The translations under genes and the position numbers were made by a program. Below the pieces are notes generated by a model. It was not told the origin of the DNA. It ran no database searches and saw only the letters and a list, made by a program, of their open reading frames with translations. Shown here piece by piece: positions 1 through 11,282 of a DNA stretch of 64,000 nucleotides (position 1 is its first letter; the number at the start of each line of letters is the position of its first letter). The DNA comes from Euryodendron excelsum (taxonomy: Eukaryota; Streptophyta; Magnoliopsida; Ericales; Pentaphylacaceae), in NCBI GenBank assembly GCA_033060915.1, contig CM065378.1, forward strand, positions 54,054,501 through 54,118,500, written 5' to 3'.

Positions 1-1059
1 GTGAGGACTCGTCATTTGGCTGCAATAACTCAAGTTCAAACTTTTGACCAAACCCGGTTCAACACCTTCCAAGCCGAACAGTTTTATTAAATGGTCTTTA
101 CCAAACGAGGGGTGGTGGTTGAGCAACCCATTGACCCTGAGAGTTTCAGAGAGCCACTTTTTGATTGGGTTGGGGAGTTCAAGAGAAGGAGTTAGGGGAC
201 TTTTACTGAGTACTCGGGGGTGGCCATTATCACTTTGTGTAGGGAGTTCATGGCCAATATCCATAAGGCTGACGACACCTCGGGGAAGGAGCGTTTGGAG
301 TCATAGGTTAAACGAACCCCCGTTGTTCTCACTCTGGACACATTTGTCCAATATTATGGTATCTTGAGGCTTGAGAAGTTTGCTTGGCCGAGGCTTGGAC
401 CAGAGGCTACTGAAGCTATTTGTAATGCGGTGCTTAAACCTGGAGCACCAAGACCTGGAAAGACCTAGACCAGGAAAAAGTTTTTGAATGAGAGATACCT
501 ACTTATGTTTATCTGGTCGTTTCATACCCTTCTGCCGTTTTCCTGGTTAGCTAAGATTTCTTTGATGAGAGCTCAATTATTATGGGTTATCAAGACGGGC
601 CTTACCATTGACTTGCCACGTTACATGTTCATGCACTTGCATACCCCTTACACCAACCTATCACCTTTGGCTAGTATCCCTCACGGTTGCCTTCTGACTA
701 AGCTGTTTCAGGTGTCCAAAGTAAAAATCCCTAGTAATGCCATAAAGGAAAAGTTTAAGGGTAAATTCACCTTCAAGACTATCTCTCAGTCTAAGGGGCA
801 GTATGCTAGGCAGCTGGCTTCGGAAGGGGAGTTTTTACTGTCGAAGGAGGTGTGGAAGGCGCATGTGAAGGAGTGTCGGGACTTTGTGGCAGGGATGATA
901 GAGAGGACGACGAGAGTGGAGGCTGTGTAGAAAGACCAATTGACTATCATGCATCGTCAGTCAACGTTAATGGAGGAGATCCTCAAGCATGTATTGGGAC
1001 AAAAGAAGGACAACGAGGACAACGATGGCGACGATGATGAGGCCACTGATGATGATTAG
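1..1059 (+). pseudogene. Athila-1 env-like / 'putative plant transposon protein' ORF, degraded
   Basis: One reading frame (frame 1) runs from the window edge to the TAG at 1057-1059 and is interrupted by in-frame stops at 88, 193, 304, 466 and 928. Between stops the protein is continuous and family-like, with NERYLLMFIW and IDLPRYMFMHL segments at 484-640 and a strongly acidic Asp/Glu/Asn tail after 1000. It matches the two env-like ORFs of Athila-2 (29746-32179), which lie in the same place relative to pol and LTR. This family is usually annotated as a putative plant transposon protein and occupies the third, env-like ORF position of Athila-type elements; its function is unknown. The N-terminus is cut by the window. 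Four of the five stops are TAG and one is TAA, all one C-to-T step from CAG or CAA. Confidence 0.8.
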
Positions 1060-2825
1060 AGAGAAAGAGTGTGTTCTCTGTTTTTGATTAGTTTAGATCT
1101 TATTTTACATTGTGATGTATTTCTTTTAGATCTAAAACTCTCTAGATGACTGTACATGATGATTATGCTATTGTCAGACTTATGGATGATTATGTTATGT
1201 ACATTGCAATTCGGTATTTGAAATGACTATCTCAGGTACAATTTCATATTTATATCAATTACTATGAGATTGATCACGCCAGTTTCTCTAGTTCCTCGAG
1301 AATAATGCTTCCTTACCACATTAAGGTATTTATTGTTTATTGTGTTATATGTAGATATGGTGAGAATTCTGGACCTAGGACCATAGTTCAGTTAATGTCA
1401 ATAGAATCTTTAAGTTGAGACTAATTGAAGGCATTCATTGGACTAAACTCTAGCTTAATTGTCGAGTTAACCTTTCATTATGATGCATTACAAGTTTTAG
1501 CCATGAAAGTATTACAGGAGAGATATCATATTATTAGGCATTGTGTTGTTATATGATATCAGGTGGTGATGATTTTGTGCATTTTTCATCTTATAATGTG
1601 GAGATTTTATTCCTTGTGAGCTTTAGAGCCTATTTATCGTCTTTTGAGAGAGATTTACATTTATTCAAGGTCATTTCATTGATTTTTCATTTATTGAATA
1701 GTTTCATTATGCTTGATTTCGATTTGCGTATTGAGTAATAGTTGAAGTTCTTGACACCTTATACTTTGTTGAAGTTTTAACTTGATGTTTTTTCGGATTT
1801 TAAGTTGAGGCCGTTTCATTTCTTCTAAGTCATTCATGTTTATTCTTTTTCATGATACTCGTGTACATATAATCTTGAAAAGTAGGTCAATGCTAAGTTA
1901 TTCCCCATAATATGGAATGAATGCATTGTTTATAAGCTTGTGAAATTGTATGGAGTTAGAAACAGAAAAATAAAGGAAAAAGGAAAGAAACAGAAGAGAA
2001 GAGAATAAAAAAAAAAGAAAAAAAAAAGTAATAAAGGAGTGAAGGAAGTTGAAAAGCTCAATATTACTAAAGCGTTGGGGAAGTGGAAGTGAATGCATAC
2101 TAGACATTATGTGTAATGCGTAATGCATATGTTGATTTCTATTATCTCTTCTTTTTTCTCCATTCTCGGCTCTTCTTTCATATGGCCTTAACGTATCTGG
2201 AATTACATGAGTTATCAATTCTTTGGAGTATAAGTCATCAATGTCGATTTTCTAATTGTACTTAAATAGCAAATATTCTTTCATGAAGCTATGCCAAGTT
2301 CAATATACTTACAATTTATCAGTTTTTTATGATTGGAATTGCTCTTATTACATGATTTCTACAATTATTCTTATAAGGAGCTTTCCCTTGAGAGACCTAC
2401 GTTTTCATATCTATGTAAGTCTATATCTGGTGAGAATTTAAATCAAAGTAGGAAGGATGGTGGTGTATGATTTTGATACACTTGAGTCATATTGCATTAT
2501 TAGTGCATGTAATATGAATTTTTCTTGTAAGCTTTTGTGTCCTAACCATGCATGACTCATGATGGAGGTTGAATTGAGAATTACCTTAAATAAAGTTATC
2601 GTATGCCTCAATTATCTTTTTATCAATGATTGGTTGACATGTCTTGATGTTTGTGGGTATCATCACTGGAAATGCTCACGAAACACCACTCGTCCTCTAG
2701 GGGTAACCCAGGGATTTAAAAGCTTGGTGCATAGGCTAAATGCACTCATGACTCTTATGAAAGTGGAGATTATGTTTGATTTTCTAAATTTTGCTAGGGA
2801 CCAACAAAAAGCTAGTTGGAGGGTG
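1060..2825 (+). other. 3' untranslated region of Athila-1
   Basis: AT-rich with no sustained reading frame. It is homologous in reverse orientation to 27947-29745 of Athila-2: the blocks around 2640-2825 (TTTGTGGGTATCATCACTG, GCTAGGGACCAACAAAAAGC) match the reverse complement of 27949-28125. A purine-rich run at 1970-2045 corresponds to the T-rich stretch at 29575-29625. It ends in a polypurine tract (GTTGGAGGG) directly before the LTR. Confidence 0.7.
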
Positions 2826-4061
2826 TGATTGCGCTCCAAAAATGCAATCATAACACTCTAACGTGTGCCATCGTTTAGGATTATAACTACCATGTTAGCT
2901 ATATTTTAGTACTAATTGCTATATTCTAATTTCTACAAGAAATGGAGCTTAAAGCATTGCTGGAGGCCTGAGCACTAGAGCAGTCGTCTGGACATTGTTC
3001 GGATGTTGAAGCATAATGCTCGGACGGCTTGTGAAGGGATTCCAGGAGAGGAGATCTCACCATTTGGACGACCAAAAATGGCCTAGAATCAATGTCAGGA
3101 CGACAACCCTAGATTAGCTTCGGATTTCACTGTTTCTTATTAAGTTTAGGATTCTAGCTTGACTATATATACTTTGCTCTTATCCCAAGAGGAGGGGTTT
3201 ATTTTTTGAGAGGTTTTTAGAGTTTTTTAGTCTAGAATAACTTAGATTTAATTAGTTCTTGCAATCTTTGTATTCATATTTCAATTCAAGTCCAATTAAA
3301 TTCAACTTTTTTAGATTCGTTGCATTGAATTCAAAGTTCTTGTTCGTTTTTTGCATCAGACTTAGATTTTCACTATTTTGTCAATTACTCCAAGTTTCTC
3401 CATGGATGATGATGATTAGTTAAACCTATCCATCTCGAGATTGAGAGTGAAGATCAATTGATGATCTTGGATGAACGAAGGAGGTAACGTTCTTGATTTT
3501 AAAGTTAAATTTTCTGGTTATTCTTTCTTCTTCTTCTTTGTTTTAGAAAGTTTCGAAAACCTGGACATATGATTATGTTCGGTAACATTTATGCGTGAAT
3601 CTATATTCATTATATGCGATGCGCAAATTGATAGTACTTATCATTGATTCTAACAACCTAATTTATTCTAGAAGTTGAAGTTTTAAAGAACATTTCGTTT
3701 TATCGCTTAATTTTTTGAATTTGAGACTCGCGACGTAGTCGAAGGATTTGAGTTATCAAATTACCTCCTTCGGAATCCCGAAACTTTTCTTTATTACTTC
3801 AAAACCAAATCTTTTTAAGTTATTCACTTTTGCTTTCGAATTAGTTTAGATAAACAAAACTTTCTCAAAATAATTAGATTTGTATTTCCTTTTTAGAAGC
3901 AATTTGTTTGGATTCTAGTGAGCGATAGAGGGAATTGTTCACGTTCTTTTTGTCTTGCGTAACCTGCTCCTTGTTGGATCGATCTCGTACTCCGAGTATT
4001 TATTACCTCGCCATCCTGCACTTGGGATTATCTCGAGCACACATTTGGTGCGTGTCACTCA
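2826..4061 (+). repeat. 3' LTR of Athila-1 (right edge approximate)
   Basis: It starts TGATTGCGCTCC right after the polypurine tract, matching the LTR start of Athila-2 (TGATTGC). The end is placed near 4061 because the sequence at 3985-4061 has the same layout as the end of the Athila-2 LTR (GATCTCGTACTCCGAG and following) and the aORF of Tat-1 follows. A TATA-like CTATATATACTTTG lies at 3163-3176. It contains GGACG/CGGACG motifs like those between pol and env in Athila-2. The target duplication cannot be read because the 5' LTR lies outside the window. Confidence 0.6.
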
Positions 4062-4157
4062 GGATCTACTCAAGGTAAATTTTGTAAAATTGCTCAAGTG
4101 TAGTTGATCTATTCGTTCCCTCTAGGTTTTTATTCTTTCTATCTTTTATTTATTCAG

Positions 4158-4730
4158 GCTGCTACCAGGCTTTCTGTCCTGAGTGCCAAGTCAACAAGTT
4201 TTGAGAAGGCCTTTGTGGAGTAGAGGCACACAACTGACCACACTCTAGCTGAAGTTGCTTCTCTAAAAGTGAGACTAAAAGAGGTTTCTTCAGAGAAGGA
4301 CAAGTTTCAGGGGAGCACGCTGGCCCTGCAAGAAGAAAAGACCAAGTTGACATTTGACTTGGCCAATGAGAAGGTTGCTAAGGGGGCTTCCCAAAAGAGG
4401 CTCGCTGTTGAGAAGACGGCCAAGAAGGCTACCTAGGCTAAGGTAGTTGCCTTTCCTACCCAGGTGGAGGCAACCATCAAAAAGGCCTTTAAGGTGTATC
4501 ATCAGGGAGAGGCTTATCAATTGGCCCTTGGTGAGGTCTACATATAAGGCTTTATTGAGGCCAAAGGGATGGTTGCTCAGGCTCATCCTGACCTGGACCT
4601 CTCCTCTATTGAGCTCGTCCCTGAGGATGATACTGTCTCTATGGCAGTTGAAAAGAGTAAGGCAACAAAGAAGGAAAGGGCAGTAGAGAAAGATGATGCC
4701 CAGTCATAGATCCCCTCAACAAATAAGTAG
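4158..4730 (+). pseudogene. Antisense extra ORF (aORF) of Tat-1, coiled-coil C-terminal exon
   Basis: A + strand frame opens after a splice-acceptor-like tract (pyrimidine-rich, ending TTATTCAG at 4157) and runs about 190 codons to the TAG at 4728, with internal stops near 4219, 4434, 4545 and 4707. It encodes a Lys/Glu/Ala-rich heptad-like coiled coil (LAEVASLKVRLKEVSSEKDK region at 4250-4310), followed by a segment ending HPDLDLSSIELVPEDD. This arrangement is typical of the accessory proteins encoded antisense to gag-pol in Tat-type elements. An upstream donor-like site (CTCAAG/GTAAAT near 4075) suggests a short intron at 4075-4157, but Athila-1 has removed the rest of the exon. Function unknown. 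Confidence 0.55.
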
Positions 4731-5164
4731 TTCTGTTGTATAATTTTTCTTTTTGTATTTTTGGATTTTGCCTCTGCAGTGATTTTAATGTAACACTGCC
4801 CTGGCTCTTTTTGTAATCTATCAGTTTGGTCAATGAATATATTTGTCATTTCTTTCTAATTTTGTTAATGAGTGAAACTTCTATCTTTTTGCCAATGAAT
4901 AGATGCTCTTGTCTTACTCTTGCACAGATGTTTATGCTGGGCCATCATTTTGTTTGCTTTATGGTACCCTTTTTGGTAAAGTTTGCCTCTGGGCCAAATT
5001 TTGGCAAGCGTATATTGCCTTTTGTCGTCTTAAGTCATTTTTTCGCTCAAGTGTAAATACTCAGTCAAGCGTGCTCGCCTTCTCTTCCTTTGTCTATTCA
5101 GCTTTCTAGATTAGTATAGCATTCTGTTTAGCCATCTACCTATTCGGCCTTATCAATCAAACAT
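4731..5164 (-). other. Tat-1 3' non-coding region
   Basis: AT-rich stretch with repeated short phrases (CAATGAATA at about 4830 and 4890) and no convincing reading frame. It joins the antisense ORF to the 67-bp tandem array. Confidence 0.4.
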
Positions 5165-5780
5165 GATTTTTGCAGCGGGCATTGAGCATTGGGGCACTAG
5201 ACTTTTGACTATTCGGTCTAGTGACTGGATAGGGCCTTTGTAGGGGGCATTGAGCCTTGGGTACTCAGCCTCTGCCTATTCGGTCTGGTGACTGAGCATG
5301 ACTTTTGTAGTGGGCGTTAAGCCTTGGGCACTCAGCCTCTGCCTATTCGGTCTGGTGACTGAGCATGACTTTTGTAGTGGGCGTTAAGCCTTGGGCACTC
5401 AGCCTCTGCCTGTTTGGTCTTGTGAATGAACAGGATTTTTGTAGTGGGCATTAAGCCTTGGGCACTCGACCTCTGCCTATTCGGTCTTGTGACTAAACAT
5501 GACTTTTGTAATGGGCATTAAGCCTTGGGCGCTTGGCCTCTGCTTGTTCGGTCTAGTGGAGCAGGACTTTTGTAGTGGGTATTAATCCTTGGGCACTTGG
5601 TCACTACATGTTCAGTCTGTTGATTGAACAAGACTTTGGTTGTGGGCGTTAAGCCTTCGGCACTTGGCTTTTGCCTGTTTAGTTTGGTGACTGAGCAGGA
5701 CTTTGGTAGTGGGTGTTAAGCCTTAAGCGCTTAGCCTCTGCTTGTTCGGTCTTGTGACTGAATAGGGCTTTCGTGTGACA
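5165..5780. repeat. 67-bp tandem repeat array (about nine copies) in the Tat-1 3' region
   Basis: Units contain TAGTGGGCGTTAAGCCTTGG, then GCACTCAGCCTCTGCCTATT, then CGGTCTGGTGACTGAGCATG. Adjacent copies in the centre (5285-5420) are almost identical and the edges are diverged. A minisatellite between integrase and the 3' end is common in Tat-lineage elements. Confidence 0.85.
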
Positions 5781-5889
5781 TCCCTTGCAAGAAAAAGTTG
5801 AAGGCATTCATAGAATTGAATTAAAAGATTTGTAGACAAAGTTTTTGTAGGATAGCAGTTTCTCATAAATCTTTACATTTGCTATTACA

Positions 5890-7030
5890 TCTGGGGGAGA
5901 AAAGAGTTGCTCACACATAGTATTTTCTCAGGTGCTGTGCATGCCAGGGATGAGGCAATTCTTTGCTAGGTGCCCTTCCTTGTAAAGCCAATCACCTCGT
6001 AGGGTCCCTCCTAATTGGGGCTAGGCTTTCCTTCCTGGACAATTCTAGTGGATTGGTTAACTTTCATCAAAACTAATTGTCCTCGCTGGAAGTCCCTCAA
6101 GCGTACCCGACTGTTGTGGTATTGACACATCTACTGCTAGTATGAAGCCACTTTGATTGTTGATTGTAGCCTTTTCTCTTCCAATAAATCTAGGTCAATT
6201 GCAAAGGCTTCATTATTTGTCTCCGAGTCGTAGTCCTAAGTCTTTAGGCTTGGGAGGTCGATCTCAGCCAGTATAATCGCTTTTGTTTCGAAAGTAAGAG
6301 AGAAAGGGGTTTGTCCGGTGGAGACTCTTTTAGTGGTTCTGTAGGCCTATTGGATACTGGGGAGCTTTTTTGTCCATAATCCCTTTGCCTTTTCTAACTT
6401 GGTCTTTATGATATTGAGGAGGGATCTGTTGGTGACCTCTACTTGTCCATTTACTTGGGGGTGCTTTGGTGTGGAGAAATGGTGGCTATTCTACAAGTTT
6501 GAACACAAACTGCTGAATCATTTCCGTTTGAACTACTTCCCATTGTCATTGATGACCACCTTTGGGATCCTAAAGCGGCACACGATGTTTTTTTGGAGGA
6601 AAGTGGCCATTTTTTACTCTGTGATAGTGGTGAGGGCTTCTGCTTTAACCCACTTGGTAAAGTAATCGATAGCCACTACTGTAAACTTGTTTTGTCCTCT
6701 ATCCAGGAGTAACAGACCCATGATGTCGATTCCCCACTGGGCACAAAGCCATGGGCTCTAGATGGGAGTCAATTCTTGGGCAGGTTGCCTGGGGATGTTG
6801 GAAAATCGCTGGAACTTGTCACACTTCTGTACGAACTCCTTGAAGTCCCTATTAATGGTTGGCCAGTAGTATACTGCTATGAAGATCATATTGGCTACGG
6901 AACGTACTCCAGAATGGTTCCCACATATTCCTTCATGGATTTCCTTCATGATATAGATAGCCTCTTCTTCTGTGGTGCACCTGAGGAGGGGGAGGGTGTG
7001 CTCCTTTTGTACAAGATGCCATCAAGTATT
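5890..7030 (-). pseudogene. Tat-1 integrase, degraded
   Basis: Reading leftwards from 6949: an N-terminal zinc-binding region (GNHSGVRS, WPTINRDF, CDKFQRF), a core entry WGIDIMGL at about 6745-6720, a VVINDNGK segment at about 6550, a HPQVNGQVEVTNRSLL segment containing the catalytic Glu at about 6440, and a C-terminal KPSPN*EGPYEVIGFTRKG near 5985. Several in-frame stops and shifts show it is dead. It would have inserted element cDNA into the host genome. The position after the second RNase H fits Tat. Confidence 0.75.
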
Positions 7031-7880
7031 ACATAGTGGCTAACTCTAAACTTGACTTTTCTTGCCTCCATCTTTTTTTTTTTGGGAGGGTGTTAAGTTC
7101 CAAGTTATTTTTGATTGGTTTTGCCCATAAGGCTTCTGTTTCCACAGCATTGACTTCTGGGGTTTGGATGCTCGATGAATCAAGGATCTCCATGGGCACT
7201 TCGGGGTCGAGCTCCTCTGATGCCACAATTATTGCTAATTGGTCGGCCTCTTTGTTCTCCAGTCTGGGGATTCTCTGCAGCAATATCTTAGAGAATTTTC
7301 TGGCTAAGCTTCTAGCAATCTGGCAATATTCCTTCATTTTTTTTCCTATTGCTTCATATTCTCTCTAGATCTGCTCGATTCATAAGCTGTGAGTCCCCCC
7401 TAACTGTTACTTACTCTACTCCCATTCTTTGAGCGATCCGAAGTCCAATGATAACGGCCTTAGATTCTACTTCATTGTTGGTCACTGGGAACCTCAACCT
7501 GAGAGTATACTTCACTTTGTGTCCATTTGGGGTGACAAGAACAATGCCTGCCCCACTTGACTATTCAGTGGAGGAGCCATCAACATCCAATATTCAGTTG
7601 TTTTCAGTATTGTCTACATTGGGTGGGTTGTTGGGGAGGGTTGTAAATTATATAATGAAATTTGCTGTTGCCTGTCCTTTAACAGCCACTCTTGTTTGTA
7701 CTGAATATCAAATTAACTATGCTCTGCTGACCACTTCATAAGACGCCTTGAAGTTTCAGGCTTGTGTAACACTTTCTTGAGGGGTTATTAGTCAGGACCA
7801 CGATTGAATGCGCTTCGAAGTAAGGCTTGAGCCTCTATGCCGATGTTACCAGAGCAAAGGCTAGTAACTCTATCTTTGGG
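7031..7880 (-). pseudogene. Tat-1 RNase H end plus archaeal-type second RNase H (aRNH)
   Basis: From about 7870 leftwards comes the tail of the classical RNase H domain (IVVLTNNPL, SRRLMKWSAELS, FDIQYKQEW), then the second RNase H: LDVDGSST, SGAGIVLVTPNG, FPVTNNEVESKAVIIGLRIA and GDSQL at about 7600-7390. The Asp, Glu and Asp metal-binding positions are visible. Several stops, mostly TAG and TGA, break the frame. The protease tail at about 7880 runs almost directly into this domain, so the fingers and palm of the reverse transcriptase are missing. Confidence 0.7.
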
Positions 7881-8454
7881 CACCTCTCTTTTGCTCCTCT
7901 ATCATTAAAGTCTCTTTGACACCATCCCCCTTAAGGGAGGCCATGTAACATTCCCTTGTCGTCACCTGGTCGCCCTTCACTCTTCCTACCCCTTGCTCGG
8001 TCGAGTATTTCAGCCTTAAGTGGTTGGTCGAGGTTACTGTCTTGAATTGATTCAGGGTTGTTTGCCTTAAAATCATGTTGTAGTCTGAAGAGTAATTCAC
8101 TACCAAAAAATTGACCAGCTTAGTGGCCTGCTGGGGTCCGTCTCCTAGGATGACTGGCATTTCTAAGGATCCTAATAGGGTACCCCTGTCTCTGGTGAAT
8201 CCCACCAAAAGGGAGGTCATGGACTTCAAGCCTTCTTTCTGTATCTATAGCTGCTCAAATGCTGCCCATAAGAGAATATATGTTGAACTGCCACTATCGA
8301 TCAAGATTCGCTTGGTTAGGAAATTGGATATAATGGCGCTGATAGCCAGGGCGTCATCGTGAGGTTGGCATAGCTTCGTAACTTCTTCCTCGGTGAATAC
8401 GATGTTGGAAGATTCTGCACGGGGCTTCTTGCTCGGCCTTTTTATCGTGAACAC
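7881..8454 (-). pseudogene. Tat-1 aspartic protease
   Basis: On the - strand, the segment at 8454-8245 carries KRILIDSGSSTYIL, the DSG active-site motif of a retroviral-type protease. After one stop (8242-8244) the same frame continues through GFTRDRGTLLGSLEMPVILG, YNMILRQTTLNQF and TTRECYMASLKG. It lies directly after the gag zinc-knuckle region. It would process the Gag-Pol polyprotein. The frame ends near 7870, beside the pol deletion. Confidence 0.75.
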
Positions 8455-10010
8455 TTCCTATGTGTGTCTCGCCCTCTGGACATGAATTTTTTTGGCTGAT
8501 GAGGACTCTCCCCCTTTAGCAAATCTGCCTGTGATGACTCAAATCTCTCTGATTGGGCGTTGGTGTTATAAGGTTCTATCTGGGCTCTTTTGTTCTACAG
8601 CTCATGGCCTGTAATGCCCCTGACCTGCCACGTACCTTCCCAGATGACCCTGCCTTATAAGATTTTCGATTTGCTACTTGAGATCAATGTAGTCATCAGT
8701 GTAGTGGCCATAATCCCTGTAGAACTGGCAATATTTCCTTTGGTTTCTCTTTTCCGGAAGGCTCCTCAGTCTCTCGGGCCATTTTAGGTCTGGATCATTT
8801 TTTATCTCGTTCATGACATGTTCCAACAATGCTGTTAGGGGGGTGAAGTTACAGTCGAAGCTAGTAAATCGACTTCTTATTCCCACTGTTCGGGCTGTTG
8901 GTCTGTCATTTTTTGGGGTCTTCTTTTCTTTATCTTCCTTGTTGTCGTCAACTGGCCTTTTTTTTCTTCTCGGGGTGAAAGTTGGTGTCCCTATCTCAGT
9001 CACGCCTCACGTTCATGGCATCCACCGTATTCATGTGCTTCTGGGCTCTAAGTATAAGGTCAACCATGCTCTTTAGGGGCTCTTTGGCTAACAAGAACAA
9101 GAACTTGTGAGTTCTCAGACCGCTTATGAAGGCCGTAACTACGCTCTCATCATCGACATCATCCACTTCTAGGGTTTTTAGGTTGAACCTAGTGACAAAC
9201 TCCCTTAGTATCTCTTCATTCTTTTGCTTCACATTGAGTAGGCAGTTAGCTGTTTTCCTTTGCCTCTGGCCTCCAATATAGTGTCCCGCGAACAACTTAT
9301 TAAGCTGGACAAAGGAACTGATAGTGGAGGGTTAAATCCAGTTGAACCACACTCTGGCAGCTCCTTTGAGAGTGATTAGGACAGCTTTGTACATGATCTC
9401 GTCTGGGATGACCTACAGCTGCATTAAAGCCTTGAAGGTCTCCAGATGGTCTAAGGGGTTCTTAGTCTCGTCAAACATCTCTAGGGTTGGCATTATGAAT
9501 TTTGGTGGTAGGCAGACTCCCATCACAGTCTGGGTGAAGGGGGAGTCAGTTCTATTTTCTAACTCCTATATGATGTTTGGAGTCTTCGTCTTGACGGCCT
9601 CCATGACCCCCGTCAGCTAAGCTTGGAGGGCTTTGATTGGTTCATCCTAGGCAGGTAGATTCTCCATTCTCTCCCCCACAACTTCTGTATACTGGGGGGT
9701 ACTTTCGAAGGAGTGAACTTGGGGCATAATTGTGGGCTTCCTCCGGCTGGGCTCCTCTGTTTGGGGGTGGTGCGCCTTTTGGTGCCAACGCGCCGTCGCC
9801 TAGAACGATGGGGTCTTCATTTGTGGGGTCGGCATCACCGTTTCTCTCTCCATCTCTTGGTTAGTCCCTAGGTTGTTGGCCTCCTTCTGATACGGTGGGG
9901 AGTCACTGAAGCAACTCCTGATTCTGGGTTATCAGCATCTGCATGCTAGCTAGTACGTCGGCCATTTGGGTTTCAAGGGTTATAACTCGGTTTGCACTTT
10001 AATCCTCCAT
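8455..10010 (-). pseudogene. Tat-1 gag, degraded
   Basis: A candidate ATG at 10010-10008 lies 62 bp inside the PBS and opens MED*SANRVITLE, so it has a stop at codon 4. Downstream come LPPKFIMPTLEMFDETKNPL, DHLETFKAL, AARVWFNWI and FAGHYIGGQRQRKTA (9290-9250), then FVTRFNLKTLEVDDVDDESV, all typical Tat-lineage retrotransposon Gag. A frameshift near 9000 moves to the frame of 9003-8674, which ends in a damaged zinc knuckle (YCQFYRDYGHYTDDYIDLK, one expected Cys replaced). It would form the capsid-like particle. Confidence 0.75.
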
Positions 10011-10071
10011 TCTTTATGGTGGATGTGAAACACTGGACCTAGTTAAGACCATGGAAATGACGAAAATTCAA

Positions 10072-10090
10072 GTTCCCACAAACGACACCA
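10072..10090 (-). other. Primer binding site of Tat-1
   Basis: The - strand reads TGGTGTCGTTTGTGGGAAC, two bases inside the 5' LTR. It starts with the TGG complementary to the CCA tail of a tRNA. The tRNA identity was not established. Confidence 0.65.
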
Positions 10091-10092
10091 AT

Positions 10093-10738
10093 TGATAGAT
10101 CAGTAAACTTGTAATGTCTGCGCCAGGTTTTGTTGAACTACTCCGGTTGACTACGAAGAGAAGCTAGGTTAAAGAACACCGGTGTGGTGCCCACCAAAGA
10201 CTCTCTAATGCCAAAGTTAGATTTTGGGAGGATAAGCATGCAGAGTTTCAGCTAGGGTTTCGTATGTGTACCTTGGGGAGGAAGATTTAGGTTGCCTTTT
10301 ATACTGGCACGGTTTTGGAGTGGTCCCAAGAGTATTTGTAGGTAGGCAATGGAAATGGTAATCTTTCCATGTGGCGGCAGTTTGTTGAGTGATTAGGTCC
10401 TTGGCAAGGTAGAGGACATGGTTGTCCCCCTACACGTGGCACCTCCTTTGGGGTTTGTCAGACTGATGACAGCTTGGTGGGGAAGGTGGTTGTCCTTACC
10501 AGTGGGTTACTTGCAGCGGTGATCCCCACAGGTTGGACGTGTATGACAATCGACATCTTTCTGCCTAGTATTACGTGCTCGGTATCAGATTGATCGGCAT
10601 AGATTTGTTTAGCATCCTCCGGCTTAGTGTTGCTTGAGTACCATGTTATCTGTGTCTTTCCCGATTTGGTTCCTTGGAGAGGCACGATCTACCTTTCGCT
10701 AGGACTCTAGTAACCTATTGTCAGATCGGTCTCCATCA
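10093..10738 (-). repeat. 5' LTR of Tat-1
   Basis: Bounded by TGATAG at 10093 and CCATCA at 10738 on the + strand (imperfect terminal inverted repeat), with the PBS directly inside. A TATA box (GTATAAAAGG on the - strand) lies at 10295-10304. It is the only LTR of this element in the window, so its copy and target duplication could not be compared. Confidence 0.65.
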
Positions 10739-11282
10739 AATGAAGACAAGTAAAGAACAATAATATTTTCTAAAAATTACCTTCAGTTTTATGGTTGCTA
10801 ATATTTTTTTTCCATTTCACATAAAAAAAAAATGGGGAGTTGAAGTTTCGAGCCCATTATTTTGTTTGCATGGCAATTTTCATAATTATGGTTGAAAATT
10901 TTCTTTCGATTTATACTCGTAGAAACCTATGTTATGTATACACGGGGCCTCAAAAGCAAAGAAAAACTGTAAAGGAAAAATAAACGTTTTAACTAGAAAA
11001 GGAACACTCAGAGCTTAGCTTTTGTCAGAAAATATGTTACATATATAAACCAACTATAAACTCCTTTGGCTTGATAGAACTGATTTTCAAATTTTATGTT
11101 TGCCTAAATCTAATGCCTGACATCTAGTTCAAAAGTAAGATTCAATAATTCTTTACAATTATGTAAAAATATCAATTCAATTATAAAATGGGCTAGAAAT
11201 ATGTAAAACACAAATTTAATATGATGAGTTTTTGTATTTTGTTTATGAAGTTAGAGTAAGAAAATTGGCATAACTCACTTAA
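10739..11282. other. AT-rich intergenic sequence
   Basis: No reading frame, RNA gene or repeat was recognised. Confidence 0.4.

Larger units (their letters stand above)
4062..10738 (-). mobile_element. Tat-1: Tat-type Ty3/gypsy retrotransposon, 3' part interrupted by Athila-1
   Basis: On the - strand the order is 5' LTR (10738-10093), PBS, gag, protease, RNase H remnant, second (archaeal-type) RNase H, integrase, tandem-repeat 3' region, then a coiled-coil ORF on the opposite strand. A second RNase H before integrase, plus an antisense ORF downstream of pol, is the known layout of the Tat lineage. No 3' LTR is seen. Athila-1 abuts the element at about 4061, so the missing 3' end probably lies left of the window. 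All ORFs are broken by stops and frameshifts, and the reverse transcriptase is missing. Confidence 0.75.
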
